Below, piece by piece: positions 31,497 through 42,634 of a stretch of 64,000 bases of DNA. Both the position numbers and the translations under genes were made by a program. Numbering within the stretch: the first letter of the stretch is position 1; the number at the start of each line of letters is the position of its first letter. The stretch comes from Diploptera punctata (lineage: Eukaryota; Arthropoda; Insecta; Blattodea; Blaberidae). The stretch covers positions 868,001-932,000 of the forward strand of contig JASPKZ010003424.1 of NCBI GenBank assembly GCA_030220185.1, read 5' to 3'. The notes under the pieces are model-generated. The model made no database searches. It was not told the DNA's origin and saw only the letters and a program-made list of their open reading frames with translations.

Positions 31497-31905
31497 TAAA
31501 CATTTTTTTGTTGTTCAATGACCCAGGTTGTTATTTCGACATTTCTGGTGTTCTCTCCTGGCATTGGCTTAATTGTAACCCACTTTTGAGGTTGGGGCGC
31601 CTGGAAGGCGGGGTTACGGCTGCTCCGATAATGTGATGGGTGGTGATGATGATGGTAGTGGTGCGCCAGGAGAGTCCGTAATCCTAAGCTTAATCTAAGG
31701 CGAATATGAATGATGATTATGACGGCCATATGATATTCGGGTACCGTTTGGCCCTTAAAGTTTCCTGACATTTGTCCTACAAGTGAGGAAAAACCCCAAA
31801 AAAAAACTTCGCCAAGGAAACTTGTCCCAACTGGGGATAGAACCCTGGCCCGCTGCTCCGTGACAAGGCAGCACACCACCTCAAGACCACAGCGGTGGAC
31901 AAAAG
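31497..31905 (-). mobile_element. SINE-A, near-full copy
   Basis: Tail 'GACCCAGGTTGTTATTTCG', 'GGGGCGCCTGGAAGGCGGGG', body 'CATTTGTCCTACAAGTGAGG' and head complement 'CAAGACCACAGCGGTGGAC' are all present. No exact target duplication was found. Confidence 0.87.
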
Positions 31906-32095
31906 TAGGGAGAAAACAAAAAGCATTCTTTCTGGAAAGGAATTCAAAGCTACGAAAAGCATGGATTGCATAAAAATATACAGCTATATACATACTAAAT
32001 AAAAAAAATGATTAGGTTTCATACTTGTCTAGTAATGTGTACTTAAATATAGCTTATATAACATTGCGGATATAAGGTGTACCACCTCCCCTTAA

Positions 32096-32574
32096 CCTTA
32101 ACGGGTGTCATTTTTAGGGTCTCGTTTATTGGTCACGCATTTGTAATATACTACAAGCCTAAAACGCACCAGGGACAATATTTGCCGATGTAACAGGATT
32201 TATTGCACACAGTTCGTAGGATTATCATTGAGACCATATGGGGGGATAAATAATTCTGTTGAATGCAATCAGAAGAAGGAATATGGGCGAAAGAATCGGC
32301 AACGTACGTGTAACTTGCCTTGGACTATTGATCGTGGCCACAGAGCACAATGGCCTGCTTGTTTTTCAGCCCAACCCATTTGACCTCTGCCTACCAACCT
32401 AATAGTACTGTCATCGCTCTTACAATGTAGGACAATGCACATAGGCATTCATTATATTTTTTACCCAAATATTATTTACATTGCCATAGTTGTTAGTATT
32501 ATAAATGTATTGTATTGTATACATTTAGCTCTGATTTAAATAAATAATGAATACAGATCAGACAGAAGAAAATA
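32096..32574. other. unannotated
   Basis: No recognised feature. Confidence 0.45.
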
Positions 32575-33135
32575 GGAAACAACAGATATGGAATTTTTAA
32601 GAGGAACAACCAGTTGTACACATACAGACCAGGTGAAAAATACCACCATAACGGAACAATTATATATTTTCAATATTAAAAAAAAAGTAAAATGATCGCT
32701 CTACAGGCCTTAGAAGGCCCTTGGGGTAGTAGGATGTTAAGGCTCCCACCTTTCTAGACATTCGAACGAAATATCAGCCGGTCCAGCTTGACGGGCTTCT
32801 TTACCCCCAGAACAAGCGTCTGATGCTCATTTCGGTTAGAGGCTTGAGTAGATTCGTGGATATAGTGCCGCTAGAAGGTTTAAGTTAGTTTAAAAATTCT
32901 GTCACCGCCGGAACTCGAACCCCGACCTTCTAACTTGTAGCGTAATGCCTTAACCTCCTGTGTTACTATTTGTTCTAATTATGTTTTTCCATATAACAGA
33001 TAAAATTGAACGCATATAATAGATTGGATGGTCGGACCACAGTGACAAGATTGATGTTTTCAAATAATGTTTACGGTATAAGGAAGAAGGGAATTTAACT
33101 GCGGGAAGACCTTCAAGGAGATGGGAAGTATATAT
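32575..33135 (+). mobile_element. LINE fragment split by SINE-D
   Basis: Before the SINE the frame reads 'MEFLRGTTSCTHTDQVKN', and after it 'RYKEEGNLTAGRPSRRWE'. Both are parts of the LINE C-terminal region (the first an 'm..lRR...' motif, the second the 'GRP..RW' motif). Heavily decayed. Confidence 0.5.
32683..32968 (-). mobile_element. SINE-D, diverged
   Basis: 'AGGCCCTTGGGGTAGTAGG', 'CCCCCAGAACAAGCGTCTG' and head complement 'GGAACTCGAACCCCGACC' match SINE-D. Confidence 0.82.
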
Positions 33136-33147
33136 GTATAGACTTCA

Positions 33148-33502
33148 CACCCTGTACATCCCTCGTGGAGACATGGGCGCTCCCCTACCGGGAGTTTATT
33201 GACCAAGCTAATTTAGTTGCACTTATTTCCTTAATCAGATGTCAGTGATATGTGGTCAGCACATCGCCTCAATGAGACATCTAGTAAGGCTGGTTAAATT
33301 TTGCTCAGAGACACTAATTTAGGCATGACTCTTTTACGAGCCTGAAAATCTTCTGACGCAGATCTAGGGCGTAAAGTCCCTCCTGGAGGACTTGTTCCTT
33401 ATATTTTTCCATCCTAAAAATCCATTGATCCCGGCCGGGTTTGAACCCCGATCCTCGGGACAAGAGGCATGCAGCATAACCAGAACACCATCGAAGGCGA
33501 CA
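33148..33502 (-). mobile_element. SINE-C, diverged
   Basis: 'GAGACATGGGCGCTCCCCTA', 'TGATATGTGGTCAGCACATC', 'TTTTTCCATCCTAAAAATCC' and head complement 'GGCCGGGTTTGAACCCC' follow the SINE-C order. Confidence 0.82.
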
Positions 33503-34379
33503 TGTAGAAGAGGTACTTTAATGCTTTTTGATGTCGGAACAGACCAACAAGTAGATGATGAAACGAATATAACAATATATGTCATTTTTGGATTACGAAG
33601 AAAGATATAATTTTGTGATATAGAAGTAAAATATCCACTGAAAATGTCAATTGAAAGTGGCTTTTTTTCCGCTTGTTTTTTTTAATATGAATTACTTGAT
33701 TTAGTCAAAGTAGCTATGTCTATGATAATTCCGCTGAAATATTATTCTACTTATCAGAAAAAAACTTAATTTGTTATGTGAGTGATGAGATATAGGCATG
33801 CTAAAAGGACCGTAGCGGATTACACTGAGCAACAAAAATAAATAATTTTTTTTTTTTGTCTCAGAAAGAAAAAAATATGCGATTCTGGTAGTATTTTTTC
33901 ACCTGAATTCAAATGTGATTTCGGTTTTTCTCCATAACGCAAGGTTTCCGAGAGACAGGAATTTATAATTTCAAACATTTTAATATTTTAAGTAAGAAAT
34001 TACGATTTCCTGCTATATTTCGCCTGTGGAGCATCCCTCTTGATGGTCCAAAAATAATCGGCCAGCATAATAGGATTCCATTCGCCTTGATATCTCTTTT
34101 CCATAGCTGAAATCTCCTGAGTTAGCTCATTTGGTTTTATTTTACAATGGACAATGGACGAAAAAACGTTTATTAAAATAATAATTATTTAAATCATTAA
34201 TTGAAATTGAAATAAAAAACTGTGGGTGATGGAGAAATTCCGAATACATATTTGAATACACGATAAAAAAACTGCATTAAGTACAACTATTGGTACTCAT
34301 ATGACAAAAATCATGTTGACCGGTGTTAATTTACTTTGTTTTAATAGAATGGAATGCCCCATGTATAGGTTTTTTATAT
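33503..34379. other. unannotated
   Basis: AT-rich; T-run at 33846-33859. No gene or repeat recognised. Confidence 0.45.
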
Positions 34380-34381
34380 AG

Positions 34382-35460
34382 TAGTAGTAGTAGGACTTTA
34401 TTAGACAAAAAGTAAGATATTTACAATATTATTTACAAATATGGGTCGCATGGGCTGTAAGCCGTACGTGCTGTTGACAGTCCGTTACAATAAATAATAA
34501 TTGGTAATGGTATAAAGAAGAACAAAAAAAAATAACATTACAATTACAGAAAGGAAACACAATAATATTACAATTACATAATAATACAATAGCATTATAC
34601 ACTAATTAAGTTATGTATAATTATTAAGAATTAATGGTATTGCATTTTGATAACATATATTTATTCATGAATGAGTGTTGTTCTTATTTTCCGCGTTTTG
34701 TCCAGAAATTTACCCAAGTTTATCCAATTTCTTGGATTTACCAATAACTCGTAGCATGCCAATCTTTCCCGATTTGAATTTAGAATACTATCCGGTAATA
34801 ACTGACGTCTGCAATATTCTAAATCATCACATTTTCCTAATATATGTATCTCATCTTCAAAGTTCCCGCACATTGGACATATTCGCATATCGTGATCGTC
34901 GCTAATTTTTATAAATATCCATGCCCCTAGCCTAAACCCAAGCAAGCCCTGATCTCTCTTTAAATCCTAGGGTTGAGTATATAAGATTATTTTCCCCAAA
35001 CGTGTTTTAGGTCTCTTTGTAAACACAGTGAGCGTTTTCCTGTACATTCGGCGAAAATTTCTTGTTGGTTTATATCTAAATACCTCCTCCTTATTTTTCT
35101 CCACACGTTCTTGCGATTTCCAGTCCCTTTTTTCCATATCCAACCTATCCCAATCTTTTGGAGTTCTCTCCTAACCTCGTCTGCCCAAAATTTAACATCT
35201 ATGTTTCTAATTTGGTGGTCGTAACAAATTGCTCTAATTATTGTTTGTTCACCTAGTATTAACCGCAACCAGTATTTGAGTACCCGGATTTTGCAGTTTA
35301 TGTCGTCCTGGAATGACCCAAATTTTTTATATATAAAATTATGATCTGAAATTGATTGAATATTTGTTTGAACATTATTTAAACATGTTGTATTCTTTCT
35401 AATTTTGCTTATATACATATTTGATTTTTTCTTATTTATAGACGCTTTTAACATCTAAGC
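34382..35460 (-). pseudogene. LINE-E C-terminal region and 3' end
   Basis: Two minus-strand frames: 34987-35454 (155 aa, with 'CKIRVLKYWLRLILGE' and 'FWADEVRRELQKIGIGWIWK') and 34661-34945 (94 aa, with 'CPMCGNFEDEIHILGKC'). The latter is a Cys2-His-Cys motif of the kind found after the RT in several non-LTR lineages. A frameshift between 34945 and 34987 separates them. The 3' UTR ends in a CTA/TAG repeat at 34380-34393. The RT core is missing (5' truncation). Confidence 0.7.
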
Positions 35461-35499
35461 CCATATATCGTAAATTGTATTATTCATTATTTTATGATA

Positions 35500-35632
35500 G
35501 TATGATTTGAGGTAAGTAGATTATACAGGGCATGAGTGGAAAACGTTAGCTCAGGATAGGAATGTGTGGAGAGCTTATGTTCTCGAGGCCATGAACCTAC
35601 GCATTCGATAGTGCCTGTGAGTTAGTTATGAC
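35500..35632 (+). mobile_element. LINE-B 3' end
   Basis: 'GATTTGAGGTAAGTAGATTA' to 'GAGGCCATGAACCTACGC' and 'GTGAGTTAGTTA' is the last 130 bp of LINE-B. Confidence 0.75.
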
Positions 35633-36430
35633 GTCACAAGTGGTTTAGACTCTCACTCTCCACCTCTGGGCCCCGAGGTCGCGTGTTGGTTATTCCATGT
35701 GGAGTATGTGAAAAGCCAGTTTATTTCTTGGAGTTTGTCCATTTTCCCCTGCCAAAAACTTAATTCCACCATTTCTCCATACTTATCAATTTTGTTCCAT
35801 TTAGTTTCATCTGCCTCAGAGATAGTTCGACAGCTTGGTCAGCCCTTTAATACGAAATAGTAATGGGAACTTTATCTTATCTGTCGACCTGGCATTACGC
35901 CGTAGATGGGTTAAGGGTCATTTTTATGGAATTTCGAAGGAATTAAGCTATTGAGTTTCTTATCATGAAAATATTTTTCGAATTTTTTTACAGATCTTTA
36001 CCGATCCTATGTAGTAGACACCGAAAATTATATATATATAAAGTGTGTATGTTAAAGCTTTAGCGGCCGCAATTTGTATTTCATCGAAACCAAACTTGGC
36101 ATACAGCAATTTATTTAAAACGAAGTAAAGCCGAGTTAGTTAATCAGGAAAATCGGACCGTTTGTTGTATGAATTCGCCTGAAACGAAAATTTAAAAATC
36201 TCACTAGGGGTCACAATTTTTTTATGTTTCACAACGAAACTCGGTATATACCCCTAAAATGAACGGGGGAAGGTGATTTTAAAGAATCGGCGAAATCCGA
36301 TCGTTAGAAATGGAAGTTTACCTGCAATTCAAAATTCAAAATTAATTGTAGCAACCGCAAATGTGTTCCGCCCCAATGCATGCCATACAATTTAATTAAA
36401 CTACGGAGGTATCTTATAAGATACATTATT
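35633..36430. other. unannotated, part possibly a DNA-repeat end
   Basis: 36035-36370 has '(AT)n, AAGTGTGTATGTTAAAGC' and 'CATCGAAACCAAACTTGGCA', a style common at ends of arthropod non-coding DNA elements. No boundary or second copy found. Confidence 0.3.
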
Positions 36431-36715
36431 CCTTCTTCTTTTTCTTCTTCATCAAAGGTTTAAGCCTGTTCGCTCGTTCCGGTTTCATGAAAGCTAGAAT
36501 TGCTAAAATTGTTCAGACCATCTTCTGTGTGGGCGTCCAACATTTCTCGTTCCGTGTGCAATAATTTTGGAAAACTTTCTTCTGGCATTCTATCAACATG
36601 TTCTTTCCATGCGTTCCTATATTTAGTTACTCGATCTGTAAGCTTGAAAATATTTAGTTCCTTTCTTATATCTTCATTTCTGTTCTTATCCAGCAGAATA
36701 TATATTAGTTTAATT
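36431..36715 (-). mobile_element. LINE-A-like 3' end
   Basis: (TTC)n at 36431-36450, 'CAAAGGTTTAAGCCTGTTC' and 'CTCGTTCCGG' as in LINE-A; the complement still suggests the 'R.K.R..IR.EL' C-terminal segment near 36670. Confidence 0.6.
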
Positions 36716-36779
36716 TCATATTTTCAATAAAGTAATGTAAAAATTATTCTTTACATATTATTAAATTGTCAAATTATAC

Positions 36780-36990
36780 AATAGTAAGCAAATAGTTAAT
36801 AACTTGTCGTTATGTATGATTTGTGTTCACTGAAGTCCAACACCTTTATATACGCTAGCATTATAATTTGAGTTTATCCAATTTATCAGAATAAATTTAT
36901 ATTCCGTAAACCAGCAAAATGGGACCTTAAGTTTGACTTGCAGTAGAATTCGCTTAGTTTATATACTTCTTGCGTTGTTTTACTGTGGAA
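36780..36990 (+). repeat. REP-X, copy 3
   Basis: 'TATATTCCGTAAACCAGC' and 'GACTTGCAGTAGAATTCGC' match the other two copies. Confidence 0.45.
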
Positions 36991-37239
36991 TGGTAAATAT
37001 GAAGAAATGAATACTGATAATAACATTTCGTGCCAGCTTTTTCTTGGCAACTGAAAAAAATAGGGGTAAAATCTTAATAAAATCAGTTGACACTGAGATA
37101 TTGGTCGAACGTAATTTCTGTTAAGATGTCTTTCAAAGCTCTCTCACAAGCTGTGAGATTGGGGTTGTAAGTGAATTAACGTAAGACAAAATTCACTCTA
37201 ATCACCAAAATATCTATAAATACTAAGGAAATTTAAATA
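36991..37239. other. unannotated
   Basis: Nothing recognised. Confidence 0.4.
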
Positions 37240-37840
37240 TGTAATATTATGAATTAGTTGAGGGATTTAAATATTTGGGCACAATTGTAAGTAACGATAG
37301 TAATAGGCTATAGAAAAATAAATAATATATTTTATTAAATAACAGGATATTGTAATGCTCTGAAAAACTAACATAAAGAACATATGGTGAATTATAATTT
37401 TTTTTTCATTCAATGTCCCAGGTTGTCATTTCGACATTTCTGATTTCTCTCCTGGCACTGACGTAATTGTAACCTACCTCTGAATTTGGGGCGCCTGGAA
37501 GGCGGAGTTACGTTATTCCGATGATATGATGGGTGATAAATGATAATGAAGCGCCAGGAGAGTTTTAACCCAAATTCCAGACCATAGATATCCACAGGGA
37601 TAATTCCCTTTAAGAAAAAATCTTATGGTTTGACCGGGAATCGAACCCGGGATCCCATGAACAGTAGTCAGAAACACTGACCACTAGCCCATGAGGCTTG
37701 ATTTCGTATGAATCTCTATTGAGTGTTTTGTTACGTATGATATTGAGTGTTGTAGACTCGAAAATTAATGAAAAACAACTCATGGTTTTGAGAGGAGTCC
37801 TCAAGAGTATATTTGGACCAGTGAATGAAAATTAAAGGTG
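37240..37840 (+). mobile_element. LINE RT fragment split by a SINE
   Basis: 'EGFKYLGTIVSNDSN' is encoded at 37258-37302 and 'LRGVLKSIFGPVNEN' at 37785-37829, both parts of a LINE-B-like RT thumb. The SINE at 37393-37703 lies between them. Confidence 0.6.
37393..37703 (-). mobile_element. chimeric SINE: SINE-A tail, different tRNA head
   Basis: The left 200 bp ('CAATGTCCCAGGTTGTCATT', 'GGGCGCCTGGAAGGCGGAG', 'GATATGATGGGTGATAAATG', 'GCCAGGAGAG') are SINE-A tail. The middle ('ATAGATATCCACAGGG') and head (complement of 'GACCGGGAATCGAACCCGGG') are not SINE-A. The head reads as a tRNA-like 'TGGGCTAGTGGTCAG' with B box 'GGGTTCGATTCCCGG'. It is thus a second SINE family sharing the SINE-A 3' half. 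Confidence 0.75.
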
Positions 37841-38236
37841 TCGGAATTAAGATACAATTGTGAATTGTATTTCTTTTTCACAGACTCTCAATATTGTTCA
37901 GTTTGTAATAATTTAAGATACAGACTTAAAAGGACTTTCCCTCATCGAGTTTCCTAATAAAATGGATATTTTATACAAAATAATGTATAATTAAACAAAA
38001 CGTGCTAGGGTTGTCATTCCATAATCCCTGCATAGCTCTATTTAATTGAAAATTATTTAATACAAATGTTTGATAATTTTTTATATAGTTTCTAAAAAAT
38101 TGCCAATCAAGAGTAAAATATATAAATGAAATGCCAAAGTGAGGTTGCTTACCATTTTCAAAGCAAAAATTAAAGTTTGACAGGTACAAATAGGTAAGCG
38201 TGTATTAGTAATTTACTCTCATCGAGTTTCTTTACA
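37841..38236. other. unannotated
   Basis: AT-rich, no gene. Confidence 0.45.
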
Positions 38237-38928
38237 TCTAATATATAAGAATGAATGTTTGTTTGTTCGTACTTTATGCGCGGCCATACCGATCCGATTG
38301 TGATGGGTCTTTTTGCAAAATGTTCAGGAGATTCTCGGAATGAACATAGGCTCTAAGAGAGTTGTGAAACTCAGCACCTACACCCTTAAAAATCGCCCTT
38401 TATAGTGGAAAACGTGAAAAAAAGTAGCTCTTTGAACACTTAAATGGCTTACGCTGCCTAAACCATAACAGATGCACAAAATTAATGTACACAGAATTGA
38501 AAATCTCAAAAAGCTCTATAAAAAAGTTCGGAATAGCATATGTTTATCTCTTACGGATAACTCACAATAACCATTTTTGTCTTACATTGAAGCCAAGAAG
38601 ATCGAGACAAGTACGTAGATTCCTGTGCAAGCATAGCAGCACATGGCGGGTATTCTTTTACGGATAACTCACAATAACGAATTTTGTCTTTTAGCTCATT
38701 TATGCCCAAGAAGATCGAGATAAGTAGATTCCCGGGCAACACCGGGTAATCAGCAAGGGGAATCTTAAAATAATTACGATATACATTTATAATTATTTTT
38801 CCTCTTACCTATACAACTAAACATAAGAAGTGCATTAATTTTCGCCTTTCAGTTCTTTTATACTAGACATAAAAGCACATTAATTTCCATGTATTTACGC
38901 GTAGCAGCGCACACCGGGTATTAGCTAG
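38237..38928 (+). mobile_element. non-autonomous Helitron-like element, 692 bp
   Basis: Begins 'TCTAATATATAAGAATG' after A and ends 'CACCGGGTATTAGCTAG' before T. It shares 'TTTTGCAAAATGTTCAGGAG' and 'CTTACGGATAACTCACAATA' with 18405-18922. The segment 'TACGGATAACTCACAATAAC' occurs twice (38550 and 38655), so the copy has an internal duplication of about 105 bp. Confidence 0.7.
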
Positions 38929-39600
38929 TAATTATATAAAAATGTAGATAATAATATTAGAAACACGATGGCATAGGGTTGCCTTAGCAAAAGTAAGCTA
39001 ATCTTAGGGTTGTCGCGATTTTAAAAGTCTGAAATGCCATAGCTTATACCAAATAGCCCAGTGTTATGTACATTTGAGTGGAATATTTCATGAGCAGCTA
39101 AAAGGTTTCACTGATTGTTTAAACAGTTGCAGATAAAAGGAAACTTCTTCACATTTAATGATACTGCGGATAATTGGAAACTTGGGTTGAAATGGAGAAG
39201 CGAGTTTAATAAGTAAACATAAGGAAATGGAATACAATGTAGTTTTGTCTGTCTTGCTTTTATATGGATTCGCATTTTACCACACAAAACAGAATGTGGA
39301 AAGGCCATTAAGAATCATTGTCCCATTATTCGCTAATCCATGTTACGCTAATTGATTGAATATACCGAGTACTTCTCTCGATGAAAATAATAAAAAAATT
39401 GTAACAGTGACGTAAAGAACAAAATTAATTCGCAAAAAATGTTTTACTCTTAATTATCTATATATGCATTCATTTTTATAATACGATTCGTTCGTTAGTT
39501 CGAACCCAGTCGGAGCCCATGGATTTTTAAGGGCGTCGAAGTTCTGAGCATTTGTTCCTAAAGAAGAGACACAGTCATGGATCCCGTTCATAGAATTGAG
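38929..39600. other. unannotated
   Basis: Open frame at 39108-39308 (-) without a known domain; nothing else. Confidence 0.4.
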
Positions 39601-39608
39601 TCACATGA

Positions 39609-39626
39609 TATAACAACAACAACAAC

Positions 39627-39676
<50 letters not shown>
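39609..39676. repeat. (CAA)n(AAT)n microsatellite
   Basis: CAACAACAA followed by AAT repeats; it abuts the 3' end of LINE-D and is probably its tail. Confidence 0.95.
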
Positions 39677-39678
<2 letters not shown>

Positions 39679-39770
39679 CTTTATTTGTTCTGGCAGAGTT
39701 AAGGCCATAATGCCTTCTCTTCCACTCAACCAGCACAAATTACAAGTACATATTTGACAACATACAGTAG

Positions 39771-39807
<37 letters not shown>

Positions 39808-40480
39808 TATAGTAATTATAAAGAATTAAAAATATACTAAATGTTGCAATGGAAATTTCATGTACAAACAACATTTTATACGATGATAATAATAACAATA
39901 ATAATACTTACGATATTAATAATAATAATATGATAAATTATACGATAAACACCAATTAATATATGTACCTTAAACTGGGTAATGGCGAAGTCGAAGTTAG
40001 ATCAAGTATAAATTTAGATTTCTTTTAAAATATGCCAATGTCCGGCAGCCCCTTATTTCTTGTGGTAGGGAATTCCAGTTGCGAGAAGTGACAATAGTAT
40101 ATGACATGGAATGATGTGATAATTCTATGTTACGGTATATTAAGCAAGAGACTATGTTGTGATCTTGTGTTTAAGTTATGGTTGAAGGATAGATATTAGA
40201 AACGAGATGATAAATAATTGGAAGCCGAGATTTGTAGGATCTTAAATAGGAGAACTAGACAGTGTAATTTTCTTCTGTCATTGAGATGTAGCCATGAAAG
40301 TTCGTGGAAAAATGGAGAAATGTGATTGTATTTTCGGACATTAAATGTAAATCTGATAAACATATTATATATGGACAATTCGTCTTGTGAAGCCTAAAAA
40401 TAGTGGCCTCTTGGCAAAATGTATCGGCCCTTTCACGCCCAGATATAAATTGAGACCGTCCTGATCTGTTAATGGGAGTC
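39677..40480 (-). pseudogene. LINE-D-type (CR1/L2-like) RT C-terminus
   Basis: Complement: 'CLSDLHLMSENTITFLHF' in one frame and 'FIRFTFNVRKYNHISPFF', 'ELSWLHLNDRRKLHCLVLL' and 'FKILQISASNYLSSRF' in another, then 'SRNWNSLPQEIRGCRTLA'. These are the 'vRfi.nlrk.DHIsP....L.WL...RR...l.llyKIl....P.YL' and 'WNSLP..IR....l..Fk' motifs of CR1/L2-like RTs. At least two frameshifts. A (TA)n tract sits in the 3' UTR at 39774-39804. Confidence 0.8.
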
Positions 40481-41189
40481 ATTTAATTAAAATGATATTT
40501 ATTGGTTTGAAGTGTGAATGTACTTTTCTCTCTTTCAGAGAAATCCGAGGAAATTTACCGAGTGTGGGTCCTTGGAAATATTTTAATTTCTTTTGAATCT
40601 TCATCGATCCTACTTTTGACACGAAAAAGATGATATATATATCCAAAGATTCCTTGATTTTACAGTAGTTCGTAAAACACGATATGTGCAGTTAATATCT
40701 GTTTCGTGTATTTCCTTGTATAAGATGTGAAACGATTGGCTGTAGCCAATGTATTACTTTACTAGTATTTTGAAGAATTGTGGTTGAAAATTGGAAGATT
40801 GACCATGTCTAAAAGTATTGCAAGATGCGTATGAGGAGGATATTATTTGGTTGTATAAGCGTATCCTGCAGACTCCATTTGTTTTTACGCCACCGCATGC
40901 CTTCCTTCCTCATTTCCACAGACTTCTCGCAGCGAGAAAACTTTATACTGGAATTTTTATAGTGTGATAACTCAGCCAATCTGTCATGTCCCTGGAGAGG
41001 AAGTGCAGGGAAATGACAAAATTGTTACTCCCTCACAAAAATAATATCTATGAAAAACTTCTAGAATAACATTTTCTCCCTATTTGGAATTGCAGTCGAA
41101 CACATATATCGCTTTTTACGGGAATCTTATTTCCATAGATGTTACAAAACCTTTTGTTAATTCTAAAATTTACAAAGTTTCTTGTATTT
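40481..41189. other. unannotated
   Basis: No gene. The stretch 40580-40640 resembles 27640-27690 and 35980-36040, each before an AT tract. Confidence 0.4.
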
Positions 41190-41345
41190 TTTTAGCAAAT
41201 ATAATAAATTAATGGGAACACGAAAAAGGACAAAACGAAGTCAGTATATGTGGTTTTAGATGGAAAAAAATATAAGCTTGTAACAATATGTATATTGGGA
41301 GACAAAACATATTTAGATGGAAGTCGTGGTGCTGATATTGATGGG

Positions 41346-41835
41346 AATAAATAATAGTTTCAAAAAACTAAACAACACGCTTTATTAGAAAACCGAACTG
41401 AAAAAATGAAAAATAATTTTAATTTCCAACAAGCTTGGGATAAAATTAAAGTGGTCAACAAAAAAAAAAATCATCTCCAACACATATAGAATAAAACTAG
41501 AGTTATCAACAAAAAGAAAATAATTTTACCATCAAAAGCGTGGGGCGCTTTTTATGATTTTTAAATTTTCTTCTTAGAGACTTTATTTTTACCAATATCT
41601 GTTTATTATCAAATATATTAATATTGATATAGAGCACCCCACGCTTTTGATGGTAAAATTATTTTCTTTTTGTTGATAACTCTAGTTTTATTCTATATGT
41701 GTTGGAGATGATTTTTTTGTCGACCACTTTAATTTTATCCCAAGCGTGTTGGAAATTAAAATTATTTTTAATTATTTCGGTTTGGTTTTCTAATAAAGCG
41801 TGTTGTTTTAGTTTTTTAAAACTATTATTTATTTT
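41346..41835. repeat. FB1: foldback (long inverted repeat)
   Basis: Arms of about 200 bp from 'AATAAATAATAGTTTC' to 'CATCAAAAGCGTGGGGCGCT', mirrored at 41634-41835. The loop at 41552-41633 contains 'CTTCTTAGAGACTTTATT' followed by 'CTGTTTATTATCAAATATAT' in plus orientation. The arms could form a hairpin of about 200 bp if transcribed. Confidence 0.9.
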
Positions 41836-41928
41836 TTTAATATTTTACAGAATAAGGTAAAAATGTAAATATCTTTAAATTTGATACTATTGTAGTACGA
41901 GCTAAAAGTATTCTCTTCTAAAAAAATC

Positions 41929-42013
41929 CTTCCAGCCGGATTTGAACCAGCGACCTATGGGTTACTGAAATTGTATACCACTAGGGTTCACCGCTCTACC
42001 AACTGAGCACTTA
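41929..42013 (-). other. tRNA-Tyr-derived sequence with intron, degenerate
   Basis: The complement has 'GCTCAGTTGGTAGAGCGG', the intron-like 'TGGTATACAATTTCAGT', 'AACCCATAGGTCGCTGG' and B box 'GGTTCAAATCC'. The 5' acceptor strand is lost and the anticodon position reads CTA. Same flanks as 9708. Confidence 0.7.
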
Positions 42014-42063
42014 CAACGATTGACCAAGAAGTCGACAAGTCCGCAAACTATTATACCAGTTTT

Positions 42064-42064
<1 letters not shown>

Positions 42065-42096
<32 letters not shown>
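42065..42096. repeat. poly-T tract
   Basis: About 30 consecutive T's directly before the first U unit. Confidence 0.95.
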
Positions 42097-42097
<1 letters not shown>

Positions 42098-42100
<3 letters not shown>

Positions 42101-42555
42101 CTGATGATTCTGGCCAGGATTTTAGAAACAGAATATGAAATTATTGCATTGTCACGGGTCATTTACAAGTATACAAATTTTCAAGTCGATCCAATGTTTC
42201 TAAGTGGGTGAAAATCGTGTTCAAAGATTCCGTTACATAGATACAAAGACACTTTTTTATTTTCTGGCCAGGATTATAGAAACAAATATGAAAATATTGT
42301 ATTGTCAGGGGTCCTTTACAAGTATACAAAGTTTCAAGGCGATCCAATGTTTCTAAGTGGGTGAAAATCGTGTTCAAAGATTCCGTTACTTTTTCTCTGA
42401 TGATTCTGGCCAGGATTTTGGAAAATAAATATGAAATTATTGTATTGTCACAGATCCTTTACAAGTATACAAAGTTCAAATGGATCCAATGTTTCTATGT
42501 GGGTGAAAATCGTGTTCAAATATTCCGTTACATAGATAGAAAGACACTTTTTACA
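42098..42555 (+). repeat. U units 1-3 (tandem, about 150-165 bp each)
   Basis: Each unit has 'GATGATTCTGGCCAGGATTT', 'TATGAAATTATTG.ATTGTC', 'TTTACAAGTATACAAA', 'CGATCCAATGTTTC' and 'GTGGGTGAAAATCGTG', ending 'AAAGATTCCGTTAC'. Unit 2 (42257-42397) and unit 3 are arranged head to tail. Confidence 0.9.
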
Positions 42556-42579
42556 CGCTTTATATTAGCTTGACCTGTA

Positions 42580-42610
<31 letters not shown>

Positions 42611-42616
42611 ATCTAT
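42547..42616 (-). repeat. composite terminus with (ATCT)n
   Basis: 'TTTACACGCTTTATATTAGC', then TTGACCTGT and ATCT repeats, then 'ATGTAACG'. This is the inverted form of the terminus seen at 43065-43100, 44280-44332 and 44580-44630. Confidence 0.8.
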
Positions 42617-42634
42617 GTAACGAAAAAGACCATG

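Larger units (their letters stand above)
30142..32091. mobile_element. TTAA-flanked element with 30-bp inverted ends, nested
   Basis: 'GGAGAGGTGGTACACTTCAT' at 30142 is mirrored by the complement of 'GTACCACCTCCCC' ending at 32091 (28 of about 33 bp alike). Both ends abut TTAA (30138-30141 and 32092-32095), the target of piggyBac-type elements. Its interior has been filled by a Tc1-like element (30191-31232) and SINE-A (31497-31905); its own sequence is only about 500 bp, so it would be a MITE. Confidence 0.5.

Noticed and set aside
41929..42013. tRNA-like core with CTA at the anticodon position, as in an amber suppressor
   Set aside because: The acceptor stem is lost and the D-arm spacing is altered, so it cannot be a working tRNA; the CTA is most simply decay.
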